DNA of 64,000 nt from Nostoc sp. TH1S01 (GTDB lineage Bacteria > Cyanobacteriota > Cyanobacteriia > Cyanobacteriales > Nostocaceae), in NCBI GenBank assembly GCA_018993265.1, contig JAGKSW010000071.1, positions 21,270-85,269 on the forward strand, read 5' to 3'. Shown one piece after another: positions 53,099 through 62,043 of the stretch (position 1 is its first letter; every line of letters begins with the position of its first letter). The notes below the pieces were generated by a model. That model worked only from the letters and a program-made list of their open reading frames with translations. It ran no database searches and was not told where the DNA came from. Position numbers and translations under genes: made by a program.

Positions 53099-53310
53099 TT
53101 CGAGATATCAGCTATCTAATATAAAGCTATCAGCATTCTGCTTTTAGCATAAGGTTTTAATGATAAACAAGAATTTTCTAATTTATAGTTCAAACTAGAC
53201 AGTTTTGGGAAAGTATGAAGTATGAAGGCTGAAGTATGAAGCACAAAATTTCACACTTCACACTACCCTCCGGGAAGTCACCCAAAGGGTGCCTACACAC
53301 TTCACACTTC

Positions 53311-53904
53311 CTAGATTCGTTCTTCAATCACACGGTCAATCAATCCGTATTCTTTCGCTTCTTGGGCGGACATAAAGAAGTCACGATCCATGTCTTTCTC
53401 AATCTTGGCCAAGGTTTGACCAGTATTTTGAGCGTAAATGTTATTGAGTTGATTGCGAATCCGCAGAATTTCTCTGGCTTCGATTTCGATGTCGGTGGCT
53501 TGTCCACGGGTTCCGCCGGAGGGTTGGTGAATCATAATCCGGGAATGGGGCAATGCTAGGCGCTTGCCTTTCGTCCCAGCAGTCAACAAGAAAGAACCCA
53601 TTGAAGCAGCAAGACCGACGCAAATGGTCACAACATCAGATTTGATGTGTTGCATCGTATCATAAATCGCCAAACCGGATGTTACCATCCCACCAGGGGA
53701 GTTGATATACAAGTAAATATCTTTACCTGGGTCTTCTGAATCCAGATACAGCATGACAGCGATGATTTGGTTAGCAATTTCATCATCAACATCACGCCCC
53801 AAGAAAATAATCCGTTCCCGATAAAGGCGATCGTAGATGCTAATCCAATCTGTATACTGCCCTCCGGGCATCCGGTAAGGAACTTTAGGAACGCCTATAG
53901 GCAT
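53311..53904 (-). CDS. ATP-dependent Clp protease proteolytic subunit (ClpP3-like)
   Basis: 197 residues. Catalytic Ser in [11 protein letters not shown], His in [11 protein letters not shown], Asp in the [12 protein letters not shown] segment. The gene follows clpR by 113 bp. In cyanobacteria the ClpP paralogue paired with clpR is ClpP3; the two form a mixed ring that is essential and works with ClpC and adaptor ClpS. A GGAG ribosome site precedes the ATG. Confidence 0.93.
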   Translation of the reverse strand: MPIGVPKVPYRMPGGQYTDWISIYDRLYRERIIFLGRDVDDEIANQIIAVMLYLDSEDPGKDIYLYINSPGGMVTSGLAIYDTMQHIKSDVVTICVGLAASMGSFLLTAGTKGKRLALPHSRIMIHQPSGGTRGQATDIEIEAREILRIRNQLNNIYAQNTGQTLAKIEKDMDRDFFMSAQEAKEYGLIDRVIEERI

Positions 53905-54017
53905 AATTAACTCCGTTAATAATTAATTGAGGGCAAACAAAAGAAAGAAGGTACATAAAGTTGGAAGCATGAAAGCAAAGAATAAAATTTCATACTTCAT
54001 ACTTCACACTTCATCCT

Positions 54018-54680
54018 TTAAAGGACACTAGTTGGTACTGGTGGATTAGCGAGTTCTTCTTTTTCAAACACGCGATCGATTAAACCGTACTCTTTGGCTT
54101 GATATGCACTCATGTAGAAGAGACGATCCATGTCTTTGGTGATTCTTTCGGCCGTCTGTCCGGTGGTACGGGTCAAAATATCAACCATCGATGCTTTGTT
54201 TGCCAGAACTTCTTTCGCCCGAATCTGAATATCAGTTGCTTGACCTTGGGCGTAGCTCTTAGGCTGGTGCAGAATAATGCTAGCGTTGGGCAAGCTGGCG
54301 CGACAACCTTTAGTACCAGCACTCAGTAGCATTGCTGCCATACCCATCGCGGAACCAATACAAATGGTGTGGATGGGAGGTTTAATGTATTTCATTGTGT
54401 CATAGATGGCAAAGGCTTCAGTTTCAAAGCCAATGGGTTCGCCACTATAACCGGAAGTGCCGGTCGAGTTGATATAGATTTTAATAGGTTTTTCGGGGTC
54501 GTCTGACTGCAAATACAATAATTGAGCGACGATTAATTCCGTCACAGCAGGTACCAGTGGCATTCCCAGATAGACAATTCGCTCCTTTAACAGAAGGGAG
54601 GGTAAATCTGGCGGCGGTGTCCGGTAGAAGTTATCGCCGTAGTATGGGGCTTGAACAGCCTTGATGGGGGAAATGTCCAT
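54018..54680 (-). CDS. clpR: ClpP-like inactive subunit ClpR
   Basis: 220 residues of ClpP fold. Where active ClpP has G-x-A-A-S-M-G, this protein has GSAMGMAAMLL: the catalytic Ser position is Gly. His (ASIILHQPKS) and Asp remain. An insertion before the first helix (YINSTGTSGYSGEPIGFETEAF) is typical of ClpR. ClpR has no peptidase activity but builds the mixed ClpP3/R heptamer of cyanobacteria and plastids. It heads the clpR-clpP operon. Confidence 0.93.
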   Translation of the reverse strand: MDISPIKAVQAPYYGDNFYRTPPPDLPSLLLKERIVYLGMPLVPAVTELIVAQLLYLQSDDPEKPIKIYINSTGTSGYSGEPIGFETEAFAIYDTMKYIKPPIHTICIGSAMGMAAMLLSAGTKGCRASLPNASIILHQPKSYAQGQATDIQIRAKEVLANKASMVDILTRTTGQTAERITKDMDRLFYMSAYQAKEYGLIDRVFEKEELANPPVPTSVL

Positions 54681-54731
54681 AGCAACTGATCGCCTGAAAT
54701 TATGCCGTTAACTGTAATACATCCTAGCGTG

Positions 54732-54787
54732 ATGCCAGCTAGAGTCAGGTGCGGTTTCCTCGCTAATGGGCGAGATTGCTGGCATCT
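54732..54787. promoter_or_regulatory. structured inverted repeat upstream of clpR
   Basis: GATGCCAGC (54732-54740) pairs perfectly with GCTGGCATC (54779-54787); an inner stem CTCGC/GCGAG (54760-54764, 54771-54775) lies between. It starts 52 bases upstream of the clpR start and could form a 5' leader structure, or be an unrelated dispersed palindrome. The spacer 54681-55003 is otherwise unremarkable. Confidence 0.4.
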
Positions 54788-55003
54788 GCTAAAGCTAGGC
54801 TTCTAAGATGATTGTGAATATATTAATCTATCTCGACAGGATAAGTTTTCCGTAGCGTTGATCTGGCGATTTGAAGTTATTTATAAATATGGTGGGAATT
54901 CAGGAGTCAGAATGTTTAGGAAGCTCAATTTTGATTTCTGGCTTTTGAGTGCTGGATTCTTAACTAAATTATGTATATATCCTGAATTTAGGAAGTTTGG
55001 GTT

Positions 55004-56260
55004 ATGAAGGTCAATTTGCAGCCTGCCCTGAATGATGTAAATGTTGATGCTAATCAAACTAGTAGTCAACGTCAGTTGTCGTTTTCTGTGTCCGCGATCG
55101 CAGATACTCAAGACCGCAATCTACCGATTAATTTATGTTTAATTCTCGACCACAGCGGCTCAATGAATGGTAAACCACTGGAAACTGTCAAAAAAGCCGC
55201 AAATTTGTTGGTTGACAGACTTAAGCCCAGCGATCGCCTGAGTGTGGTAGTCTTCGATCACCGTGCTAAGGTCTTAATCCCAAATCAATCTGTGGAAGAC
55301 CCAGAACAAATCAAAAAACAAATTAACCGCTTATCTGCTGATGGCGGAACGGCGATTGATGAAGGTTTGCGTCTGGCGATTGAAGAGTTAGCTAAGGGCA
55401 AAAAAGACCGCATTTCCCAAGCTTTTTTGCTAACTGATGGGGAAAATGAACATGGTGATAATAACCGTTGCTTTAAGTTCGCTCAGTTAGCTGCTGGTTA
55501 TAACTTAACTTTAAATACTTTGGGCTTTGGTGACAATTGGAACCAAGATGTTTTAGAAAGAATCGCTGATGCAGGTTTAGGCACTTTATCTTATATTCAA
55601 CAACCTGATCAAGCTGTGAATGAGTTTGGGCGGTTATTTAGCCGGATACAAACTGTGGGCTTGACTAATGCTTATCTGTTATTTTCTTTAATGCCAAATG
55701 TCCGGTTAGCGGAACTTAAACCTATTGCCCAAGTTTACCCAGATACGATCGAACTTCCCCTGCAACAAGAAGCCGATGGACGGTTTGCGATTCGGTTGGG
55801 CGATTTAATGAAAGATGTGGAGCGAGTAATTTTAGCTAATATTTATCTGGGACAATTGCCGGAAGGTCAACAAGCGATCGCTAATGTCCAAATTCGCTAC
55901 GATGATCCTGCCCATAATCAAAGCGGGTTATTTACCGCTAACCTTCCAGTTTATGCGAATGTTACCAGGGCTTACCAACCAAACATCAATCCCCAGGTGC
56001 AGCAATCGATTTTGGCTTTAGCTAAGTATCGTCAAACTCAACTCGCCGAAGCAAAATTGCAACAAGGCGATCGCATCGGTGCGGCAACTATGCTGCAAAC
56101 TGCTGCTAAAACTGCTTTGCAAATGGGAGATACAGGTGCAGCCACAGTATTACAAACTTCTGCCACCCAACTACAATCGGGAGGAGATTTAAGCGAAAGC
56201 GATCGCAAGAAAACTCGCATTGTCTCAAAAACTGTGTTGCAAGATATCCCGCCGCAATGA
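55004..56260 (+). CDS. von Willebrand factor A domain protein (first of tandem pair)
   Basis: 418 residues. VWA domain at about 40-215 with a complete metal-ion-dependent adhesion site: DHSGSMNGKP (DxSxS), the Thr in DGGTAIDEG and the Asp in LLTDGENEHGD. The N-terminus MKVNLQPALNDVNVDA is an N-terminal beta-strand typical of this cyanobacterial VWA group. The C-terminal 120 residues carry a helical region rich in Ala/Gln. No signal peptide, so it acts in the cytoplasm. Its stop overlaps the next start as ATGA, and the next gene is a paralogue. Confidence 0.88.
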   Translation: MKVNLQPALNDVNVDANQTSSQRQLSFSVSAIADTQDRNLPINLCLILDHSGSMNGKPLETVKKAANLLVDRLKPSDRLSVVVFDHRAKVLIPNQSVEDPEQIKKQINRLSADGGTAIDEGLRLAIEELAKGKKDRISQAFLLTDGENEHGDNNRCFKFAQLAAGYNLTLNTLGFGDNWNQDVLERIADAGLGTLSYIQQPDQAVNEFGRLFSRIQTVGLTNAYLLFSLMPNVRLAELKPIAQVYPDTIELPLQQEADGRFAIRLGDLMKDVERVILANIYLGQLPEGQQAIANVQIRYDDPAHNQSGLFTANLPVYANVTRAYQPNINPQVQQSILALAKYRQTQLAEAKLQQGDRIGAATMLQTAAKTALQMGDTGAATVLQTSATQLQSGGDLSESDRKKTRIVSKTVLQDIPPQ

Positions 56261-57537
56261 AAGTTCAATTGCTCTCGTCGCTGAATGATCGTAACGTTGA
56301 TGTGGCTCAAGCGAGCAGTCAACGTCAATTAGCAATTTCGGTTTCTGCGATCGCCGATCAGGTTGATCAGCGTTTGCCGTTGAATTTATGCTTAATTCTG
56401 GATAAAAGCGGTTCAATGCACGGCAAACCAATGCAAACTGTAATTGCCGCAGTAGAGCAATTATTAAATAAGTTACAACCTGGCGATCGCATCTCAATAG
56501 TGGCTTTTTCTGGTTCTGCGGAAGTGATTGTTCCCCATCAAGTGATTCAAGATACCAGCACCATTAAATCGCTGTTGCCAAACAAACTCATCGCCAGTGG
56601 TGGTACTGCCATTGCTGCTGGGTTAGAATTGGGCATCACAGAACTGATGCAAGGGGCGAAGGGTGCTGTTTCCCAAGCTTTTCTCCTCACCGATGGACAT
56701 GGTGAAACCAGTCTGCGGCTGTGGAAATGGGAAATTGGCACCGATGACACCAAACGTTGTTTAGAACTGGCGCAAAAGGCAGCTAAAATCAATCTGACCA
56801 TCAACACTCTCGGATTTGGCAATAACTGGAACTCAGATTTGCTCGAAAAAATTGCTGATGCTGGCGGCGGGAGTTTGGCTTATATTGAGCATCCAGAACA
56901 AGTTTTAGAACAATTTGGGCGGTTGTTTGGTCGAATTACTTCAATAGGACTAACAAACGCTTATTTGCAGTTTTCCTTTGCGCCTCATGTACGGCTAGCA
57001 GAACTAAAACCCATCGCCCAAGTTTTTCCAGACACAATTGAGTTACCAGTGCAGCCAGCAACCAATGGGGGCTTTGCGGTACGTCTGGGGGATTTAATGC
57101 AGAATGTAGAACGGGTAGTTTTAGTAAATCTTTATTTAGGACAATTCCCCGCAGGAGAACAAGTCATTGGACAGATGCAAATTCGTTACGATGACCCAGC
57201 CTTAAAACAAGAGTGCTTACTCACTCCTATGGTGACAATATCAGCCAATTTTGTTCACAAATATCAACCCGCTCTCAATCCCCAGGTACAGCAGTCGATT
57301 TTGGCATTAGCCAAGTATCGCCAAACTCAGTTAGCTGAGATGAAATTACAACATGGCGATCGCATTGGGGCTGCAACAATGTTACAAACTGCTGCTAACA
57401 CTGCCTTACAAATCGGTGATACTAACGCAGCTAACGTTCTGCAAACATCTGCAACCCGCCTGCAAGCTGGCGAACAACTCTCCTCCGCCGAACTTAAAAA
57501 GACGCGAATTGTCTCCAAAACAATTTTACAAACTTAA
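56257..57537 (+). CDS. von Willebrand factor A domain protein (second of tandem pair)
   Basis: 426 residues, starting in the ATGA overlap with the previous gene, so translation is coupled. Same layout as its neighbour and about as long: MIDAS DKSGSMHGKP, ASGGTAIAAGL, LLTDGHGETS. An extra eleven or so residues (LRLWKWEIGTD) follow the MIDAS loop. The C-terminal QQSILALAKYRQTQLAE ... GDRIGAATMLQTAA is nearly the same in both. The pair arose by tandem duplication; they may form a heteromer. Confidence 0.88.
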   Translation: MKVQLLSSLNDRNVDVAQASSQRQLAISVSAIADQVDQRLPLNLCLILDKSGSMHGKPMQTVIAAVEQLLNKLQPGDRISIVAFSGSAEVIVPHQVIQDTSTIKSLLPNKLIASGGTAIAAGLELGITELMQGAKGAVSQAFLLTDGHGETSLRLWKWEIGTDDTKRCLELAQKAAKINLTINTLGFGNNWNSDLLEKIADAGGGSLAYIEHPEQVLEQFGRLFGRITSIGLTNAYLQFSFAPHVRLAELKPIAQVFPDTIELPVQPATNGGFAVRLGDLMQNVERVVLVNLYLGQFPAGEQVIGQMQIRYDDPALKQECLLTPMVTISANFVHKYQPALNPQVQQSILALAKYRQTQLAEMKLQHGDRIGAATMLQTAANTALQIGDTNAANVLQTSATRLQAGEQLSSAELKKTRIVSKTILQT

Positions 57538-57912
57538 TCATTGATGAGAGTGCAAGCCTCTGACTGAGATTTGCGGAATTATTACGATTTATCTATTATT
57601 TTTTCTTAATTTTTTTCAAAAATTTTAACCAAAAAACTTATGCTTAAATAAATATGCTGATTACCGCAGAAAATTAAATGCCTTAATTGATAAGCTTTTA
57701 CAACTTTATACTGACATTTTAAGTATTAAAAAATACTTCATAATCTTTTTTCTTTTAAAATCAGATAATTTATTAAAATTAACAAAAAGAACATAATTAG
57801 TAATAAAATACCAAGAAATAACCTATACTTATTCTTAGTTTAACCAACAACCTTAAATATTTATAAAGGAAGATTTATTTTCCTGTTACAAAAAGTATCG
57901 GAAGGTTTCATT
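57538..57912. other. AT-rich intergenic region, 375 bp
   Basis: Very AT-rich (many T and A runs) between the VWA pair and the secreted protein gene. No repeat family or gene. A GGAAGG ribosome site precedes ATG 57913 by seven bases. Confidence 0.5.
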
Positions 57913-58761
57913 ATGATTAGCAAACCTCAACAGTATCTACTAGGGCTTGTATTTGCAACTACCTTGAGTGCAAACATACAATCTGTTAACGCTGTGAATA
58001 TTCAATCAGTCGATGACTTAAAAGGTAGTGTATCCTTATCAACATCTGAGATCGGTTTAAAGTTTGAACCTTTAACTGGCAATCAATACGAACCAAATGC
58101 TCCCTTTATGGAGCTAACTCAAAATGCTAACTCAACTGCTATCTTTCCTAATTATGATGGTGGATTATTCCAAGACACAGACGTAATGTCTGAAGCCATA
58201 GAAGCCGCAGTAGTTGGTTTGACAGTGAGTAAATATGACAAAACTCCAGTGGGTGCTAATAAAGTTTTTATGAGTAAAGAGCATGAGAACGCAATGATGG
58301 TTGTCAGCGTTACATCTTTGCAAAGCACCCCCATATCTGGAGGAAACCAAACCAGCGAAGTTCGGCGTTCACCAGAAACAAATCACCGTTATGAAGCCAA
58401 CCCTCAGTATCTCCGACGCGGTACTCTTGTCAGCACTAACTACAACGCCGTTAGTATGCTGCGGACGATGGAAGATTTACAAAACATCGCCTACGTGGGA
58501 GTGAACGAAGTTAATGCTGAACCAATTTCCGATGCTTTAAATAGAGAACTGAAGGCAACAAATCATGTAGCTTTTCTACCAGATTACTCCTGTGTTCATC
58601 CAGAAGATTCCAAACTACCAACAAATTGCCAAAACAAAAATGCAGAGAAGATGGTATCTACCATGCCCATGATTCATGATAAAACTTGGTCAGCGCAGAT
58701 GGATAAAGATTTCTCTTTTTCGCAGAGTATGAATGTTTCCACAGAAACAGCAATGAAATAA
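57913..58761 (+). CDS. secreted protein of unknown function, 282 aa
   Basis: Good GGAAGG ribosome site. Signal peptide at 1-27 (MISKPQQYLLGLVFATTLSA ... NAVN). The mature part is soluble, mainly beta-rich by eye, with an N-terminal repeat of NIQSV and two cysteines close together near residues 220-235 (DYSCVHPEDSKLPTNC), which could form a disulfide. Met-rich C-terminus (MVSTMPMIHD, MDKDFSFSQSMNVS). I recognise no family. Exported to the periplasm or beyond. Confidence 0.65.
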   Translation: MISKPQQYLLGLVFATTLSANIQSVNAVNIQSVDDLKGSVSLSTSEIGLKFEPLTGNQYEPNAPFMELTQNANSTAIFPNYDGGLFQDTDVMSEAIEAAVVGLTVSKYDKTPVGANKVFMSKEHENAMMVVSVTSLQSTPISGGNQTSEVRRSPETNHRYEANPQYLRRGTLVSTNYNAVSMLRTMEDLQNIAYVGVNEVNAEPISDALNRELKATNHVAFLPDYSCVHPEDSKLPTNCQNKNAEKMVSTMPMIHDKTWSAQMDKDFSFSQSMNVSTETAMK

Positions 58762-59452
58762 ACTGCTGATACATGTTAGTTGAAACGCTAAGAAAGGGTG
58801 TGAGTGAGAATATAAAAGACGTTTCAACATCAAATCAACATGTAATGGTGTAAGTTATTAATATTCTAATTTGGGCTAAACATTCATCATTTTTTGTTAA
58901 TTGGCAATCTTAATTGCGACATCTGAATCTAAGTAATAAGAGAGTTAGAGAAACTCTATTTGATTTTTGAAAAATTCAGTACTTTTCTATAAGTTTCTAC
59001 CTGTTCCCTATTTACTCGCTACATCAATAATTTCAAAAATCAAATACGAGTCCTATATCTCAGCTAAATAAAGTCATACCAAGTTGCAGTCAAAGATAGT
59101 AACCTGGGGTGGGAGTAGGGAGTAGAAATACTATTTCTGAAAGCAACTTAGTATCAGGATACTATAGCAATCGAAGCACAGATGAGGACATCGTAAAAGC
59201 GTGAATGGTATAAATACCAATAGTTTTACCTCCTGCCTCTCCGCAGTCGCTACAACGGGGGGAACCCCCGCAACGCGCTGCTCTCTGCCTCCTGCTATAC
59301 ATCTGAACGCAACTTAGTATTAGCAAATAAAGTTTTTGATTATAGTAAGAAGATAAAATCTATGTTTTATCTTCGTGGTTTTTTATACCAGAAATTATTT
59401 AAAATTTCTGATGAGTATGTTTTAGTGTTATCAATCACTTCTTCAATGAACA
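58762..59452. other. 691-bp intergenic region upstream of the urease genes
   Basis: No gene. Holds MITE-like copy 4 (58950-59057), a CCTGCCT-type heptamer patch and a GGGGGGAACCCCC dyad (about 59258-59270), and a small palindrome GGTATAAATACC near 59207. Two copies of a GCAACTTAGTAT word (about 59143 and 59309) bracket about 170 bp, possibly an inserted unit. Confidence 0.5.
58950..59057. repeat. MITE-like dispersed element, copy 4
   Basis: Right end ATTTCAAAAATCAAATACGAGTCCTATA and interior CTGTTCCCTATTTACTCGCTACATC match the family of 10996-11116. The left end is degraded (CTATTTGATTTTTGAAAAAT). Confidence 0.55.
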
Positions 59453-60376
59453 ATGATTGATAACCCACAAACAGCAGCTTGGCATGGAAAACTAAACTTA
59501 GTATATGCAGAACGCCAAAATTCTACCCAGCTAATTTACAATCATCATCAAGCACCACTAAAAGTGCAACGTCCGTTTTACCCAGAAGACAAAACAGTCT
59601 GTCATAGCGTTATTTTACATACAGCCGGGGGAGTTGTAGGAGGCGATCGCTTATCATCTCATTTCCACCTCCAACCCAACACCCAAGCTTTAATCACTAC
59701 AGCCGCAGCTAGCAAAATATACCGCAGTAATAACCTGCAAGCTAGACAAACTATAGATATTCAAATTGATGCTGGTGCTTGTTTAGAATTGTTACCGCAA
59801 GAAACGATTTTATTTAACGGCGCAGATTATCGCCAAGATTTACGGGTAGAATTAGCTACTGGAGCCAGTTTTTTAGGCTGGGAAATTACCCGCTTTGGGC
59901 GCAGTGCGAGAGGAGAGAAATTCTTACAAGGAAAATGGCGATCGCACACTGAAATTTGGCGACAAGGTGTTCCATTATGGATAGACCGTCAATTTTTACC
60001 AGGGAACGCAGAAATTTTTCACAGTCCTCATGGTTTATTTGGACAACCAATCGTTGGTAGCTTAATTTGGCTTGGTCATCCAGTCTCAGCCGAAATTATC
60101 GCCAAAGCCCGTTCGTCCTTCACTCCCCACTCCCGCTTGGTGAACGGAGTCGAACCAACACTCAACACTCACACTTCGACTTCGCTCAGTGTAAAGCACT
60201 CAGCACTCAGCACTCAGCACTTAGTAGGCGTGACACAACTAGAACATGGACTTTTGTGTAGATATCGCGGCGCTTCCACATCTGAGGTGCGAAACTGGTT
60301 TACAGCTGTTTGGCAGATACTGCGAACATCTTTTTTGAGTCGTAGTATATGTATACCCAGAGTTTGGCAGATTTAA
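59453..60376 (+). CDS. ureD: urease accessory protein UreD, with in-frame repeat insertion
   Basis: 307 residues, longer than the usual 270 or so. Conserved UreD text: [56 protein letters not shown], and the end [20 protein letters not shown]. Between AKAR and VGVTQLEHG about 36 residues (221-257) are foreign in style ([20 protein letters not shown], then HSALSTQHL) and are encoded by CACTCAG heptamer DNA at 60119-60226. The frame is kept. UreD helps UreF and UreG load nickel into urease. The insertion falls at a likely loop; whether it harms function is unclear. Confidence 0.92.
   Translation: MIDNPQTAAWHGKLNLVYAERQNSTQLIYNHHQAPLKVQRPFYPEDKTVCHSVILHTAGGVVGGDRLSSHFHLQPNTQALITTAAASKIYRSNNLQARQTIDIQIDAGACLELLPQETILFNGADYRQDLRVELATGASFLGWEITRFGRSARGEKFLQGKWRSHTEIWRQGVPLWIDRQFLPGNAEIFHSPHGLFGQPIVGSLIWLGHPVSAEIIAKARSSFTPHSRLVNGVEPTLNTHTSTSLSVKHSALSTQHLVGVTQLEHGLLCRYRGASTSEVRNWFTAVWQILRTSFLSRSICIPRVWQI
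60119..60226 (+). repeat. CACTCAG heptamer tract inside ureD
   Basis: Consists of a CACTCCCCACTCCC start, a CGAACCAACACTCAACACTC middle, and at least three consecutive CACTCAG units (60199-60219). The same heptamers are intergenic elsewhere (3389, 19762, 47644). Here they add about 36 codons without a stop. Confidence 0.9.
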
Positions 60377-60398
60377 ACGAACGATAAAGGATGCAAAG

Positions 60399-60701
60399 AT
60401 GCAACTTACGCCGCAGGAAAAAGATAAATTATTAATTTTTACTGCTGCTTTATTAGCGGAAAGACGCAAAGAAAGAGGCTTGAAATTAAATTATCCCGAA
60501 GCAGTGGCTTATATATCTGCTGCAATTTTAGAAGGCGCAAGAGATGGACGTACCGTTGCAGAATTGATGAGTTATGGGACAACTTTATTAACAAGAGATG
60601 AGGTGATGGAAGGTGTACCAGAAATGGTGCATGAAGTACAGGTAGAAGCAACTTTTCCTGATGGCACAAAGTTAGTGACAGTGCATAATCCGATTCGTTA
60701 A
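60399..60701 (+). CDS. ureA: urease subunit gamma
   Basis: 100 residues, normal length. [53 protein letters not shown] and [18 protein letters not shown] are classic UreA. The gene lies 22 bp after ureD and 18 bp before ureB. With UreB and UreC it builds the nickel enzyme that splits urea into ammonia and carbamate. Confidence 0.97.
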   Translation: MQLTPQEKDKLLIFTAALLAERRKERGLKLNYPEAVAYISAAILEGARDGRTVAELMSYGTTLLTRDEVMEGVPEMVHEVQVEATFPDGTKLVTVHNPIR

Positions 60702-60719
60702 TTTTATTCTAAAACTATT

Positions 60720-61034
60720 ATGATACCTGGAGAAATTATCACAGCCGCAGATGAAATTGAATTAAATACAGGTCGTCCGACTGTAAAATTGCAAGTTGCG
60801 AATACAGGCGATCGCCCTATCCAAGTAGGTTCTCATTTTCACTTTTATGAAGTAAATTCTGCCCTAAATTTTGATAGAGAAGAAGCCAAAGGAATGCGTC
60901 TTGATATTCCCGCCGGCACAGCAGTACGATTTGAGCCAGGCGATGAAAAGGAAATAACTTTGGTTCCATTAGTTGGTAGTCGAGAAGTCTATGGTTTTAA
61001 TGGCAAAATCAACGGACAACTACCACAAGTCTAA
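60720..61034 (+). CDS. ureB: urease subunit beta
   Basis: 104 residues. [37 protein letters not shown] and [19 protein letters not shown] are diagnostic of UreB. The gene is separated from ureA by 18 bp and followed not by ureC, as usual, but by a Coq4-like gene. Confidence 0.97.
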   Translation: MIPGEIITAADEIELNTGRPTVKLQVANTGDRPIQVGSHFHFYEVNSALNFDREEAKGMRLDIPAGTAVRFEPGDEKEITLVPLVGSREVYGFNGKINGQLPQV

Positions 61035-61062
61035 AATAGATGAAAAGCTTTAAGGACTTCCC

Positions 61063-61734
61063 ATGTTGCTAGTAGAAAGACACCAACGCCTCAGTGCTGA
61101 TTTTAAAATCATCTTGAAAGCACTTGTAAATTTATATAGAGCCCCAGCTAATCTTGATTATGTTTACGATATTGAAGATGGATTGCGTGATAGCAAAGCC
61201 GCTGAATTATCACTAAATTGGCTCAAAACACAGCCAGAAATAGCACAACTGATTCAAGAACGATATATTGCACCTAATCCTGATATCGAAAAGCTCTTAC
61301 AATATTCTGAAACATCTTTAGGCTATGCTTATGCATCCTATATTAAAAAAAATGGTTTCGACCCTGGATTTTATCGTCAAATCAAAGTTGAAAATGATAT
61401 TAGTTATCTAACTTTGCGAATGCGCCAAACTCATGATATTTGGCACGTAGTTACAGGTTTTAATACTGATGGACTCGGAGAAATCGGTCTTAAGGCTTTT
61501 GAAATGGCGCAGACACGCAGAACTTTAGCCTTTGCACTAGTGGGAGTCAGTCTATTAGGTATATTGGTAAAATCACCAGAGCAACTTCCTGATTTATTAG
61601 AACAAATAACTCTGGGTTATCAGATGGGGTCAAAATCAAAGCCACTTTTGGCGCAAAAATGGGAAGAACATTGGGATAAGTCTTTATCAGAGTGGCGAAC
61701 AGAATTAGGTATTCAACTCGCATCACTCAATTAA
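61063..61734 (+). CDS. Coq4-family protein inserted in the urease operon
   Basis: 223 residues. RMRQTHDIWHVVTGFNTDGLGEIGLKAFE contains the full HDxxH-x11-E motif of Coq4, which binds a divalent metal; the rest (LGYAYASYIKKNGFDPGFYR, GYQMGSKSKPLLAQKWEEHW) also fits. In eukaryotes Coq4 supports ubiquinone synthesis, but cyanobacteria make plastoquinone, so the role here is unknown. It begins 28 bp after ureB and ends 309 bp before ureC, on the same strand. Ureases do not need such a protein; the placement may be accidental. Confidence 0.88.
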   Translation: MLLVERHQRLSADFKIILKALVNLYRAPANLDYVYDIEDGLRDSKAAELSLNWLKTQPEIAQLIQERYIAPNPDIEKLLQYSETSLGYAYASYIKKNGFDPGFYRQIKVENDISYLTLRMRQTHDIWHVVTGFNTDGLGEIGLKAFEMAQTRRTLAFALVGVSLLGILVKSPEQLPDLLEQITLGYQMGSKSKPLLAQKWEEHWDKSLSEWRTELGIQLASLN

Positions 61735-62043
61735 TAAGAATTTTTTGCTTGCAAGGTAGAGCTAGAATTTTTGAAAATGGATTGGATACTGCCTTTATCT
61801 TTCATGATAGTCTAGCTCTAATTATTAAAAATTAAATAATAGAAGAACTTATTTAAAAAATGTTTAGCCTCTACAGATTCTATAGGAAAGTTGTATGAAT
61901 AATAAAATATGTCCGTAAGCAGTAATTCAATTTAATGTTGATAATAAATTTATTTGTAATCTTAATTTTAAAAATGTAATCATTATTGGTATCTAAAAAA
62001 CAGATCAAAAAATTCAAGAACTCAAATCATTGAGGAATAATTA
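61735..62043. other. AT-rich spacer before ureC, 309 bp
   Basis: Contains an 8-bp inverted repeat GAGCTAGA/TCTAGCTC (61759-61766 and 61811-61818, 44-bp loop) and little else. GAGGA precedes ATG 62044. ureC may have its own promoter here. Confidence 0.4.
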
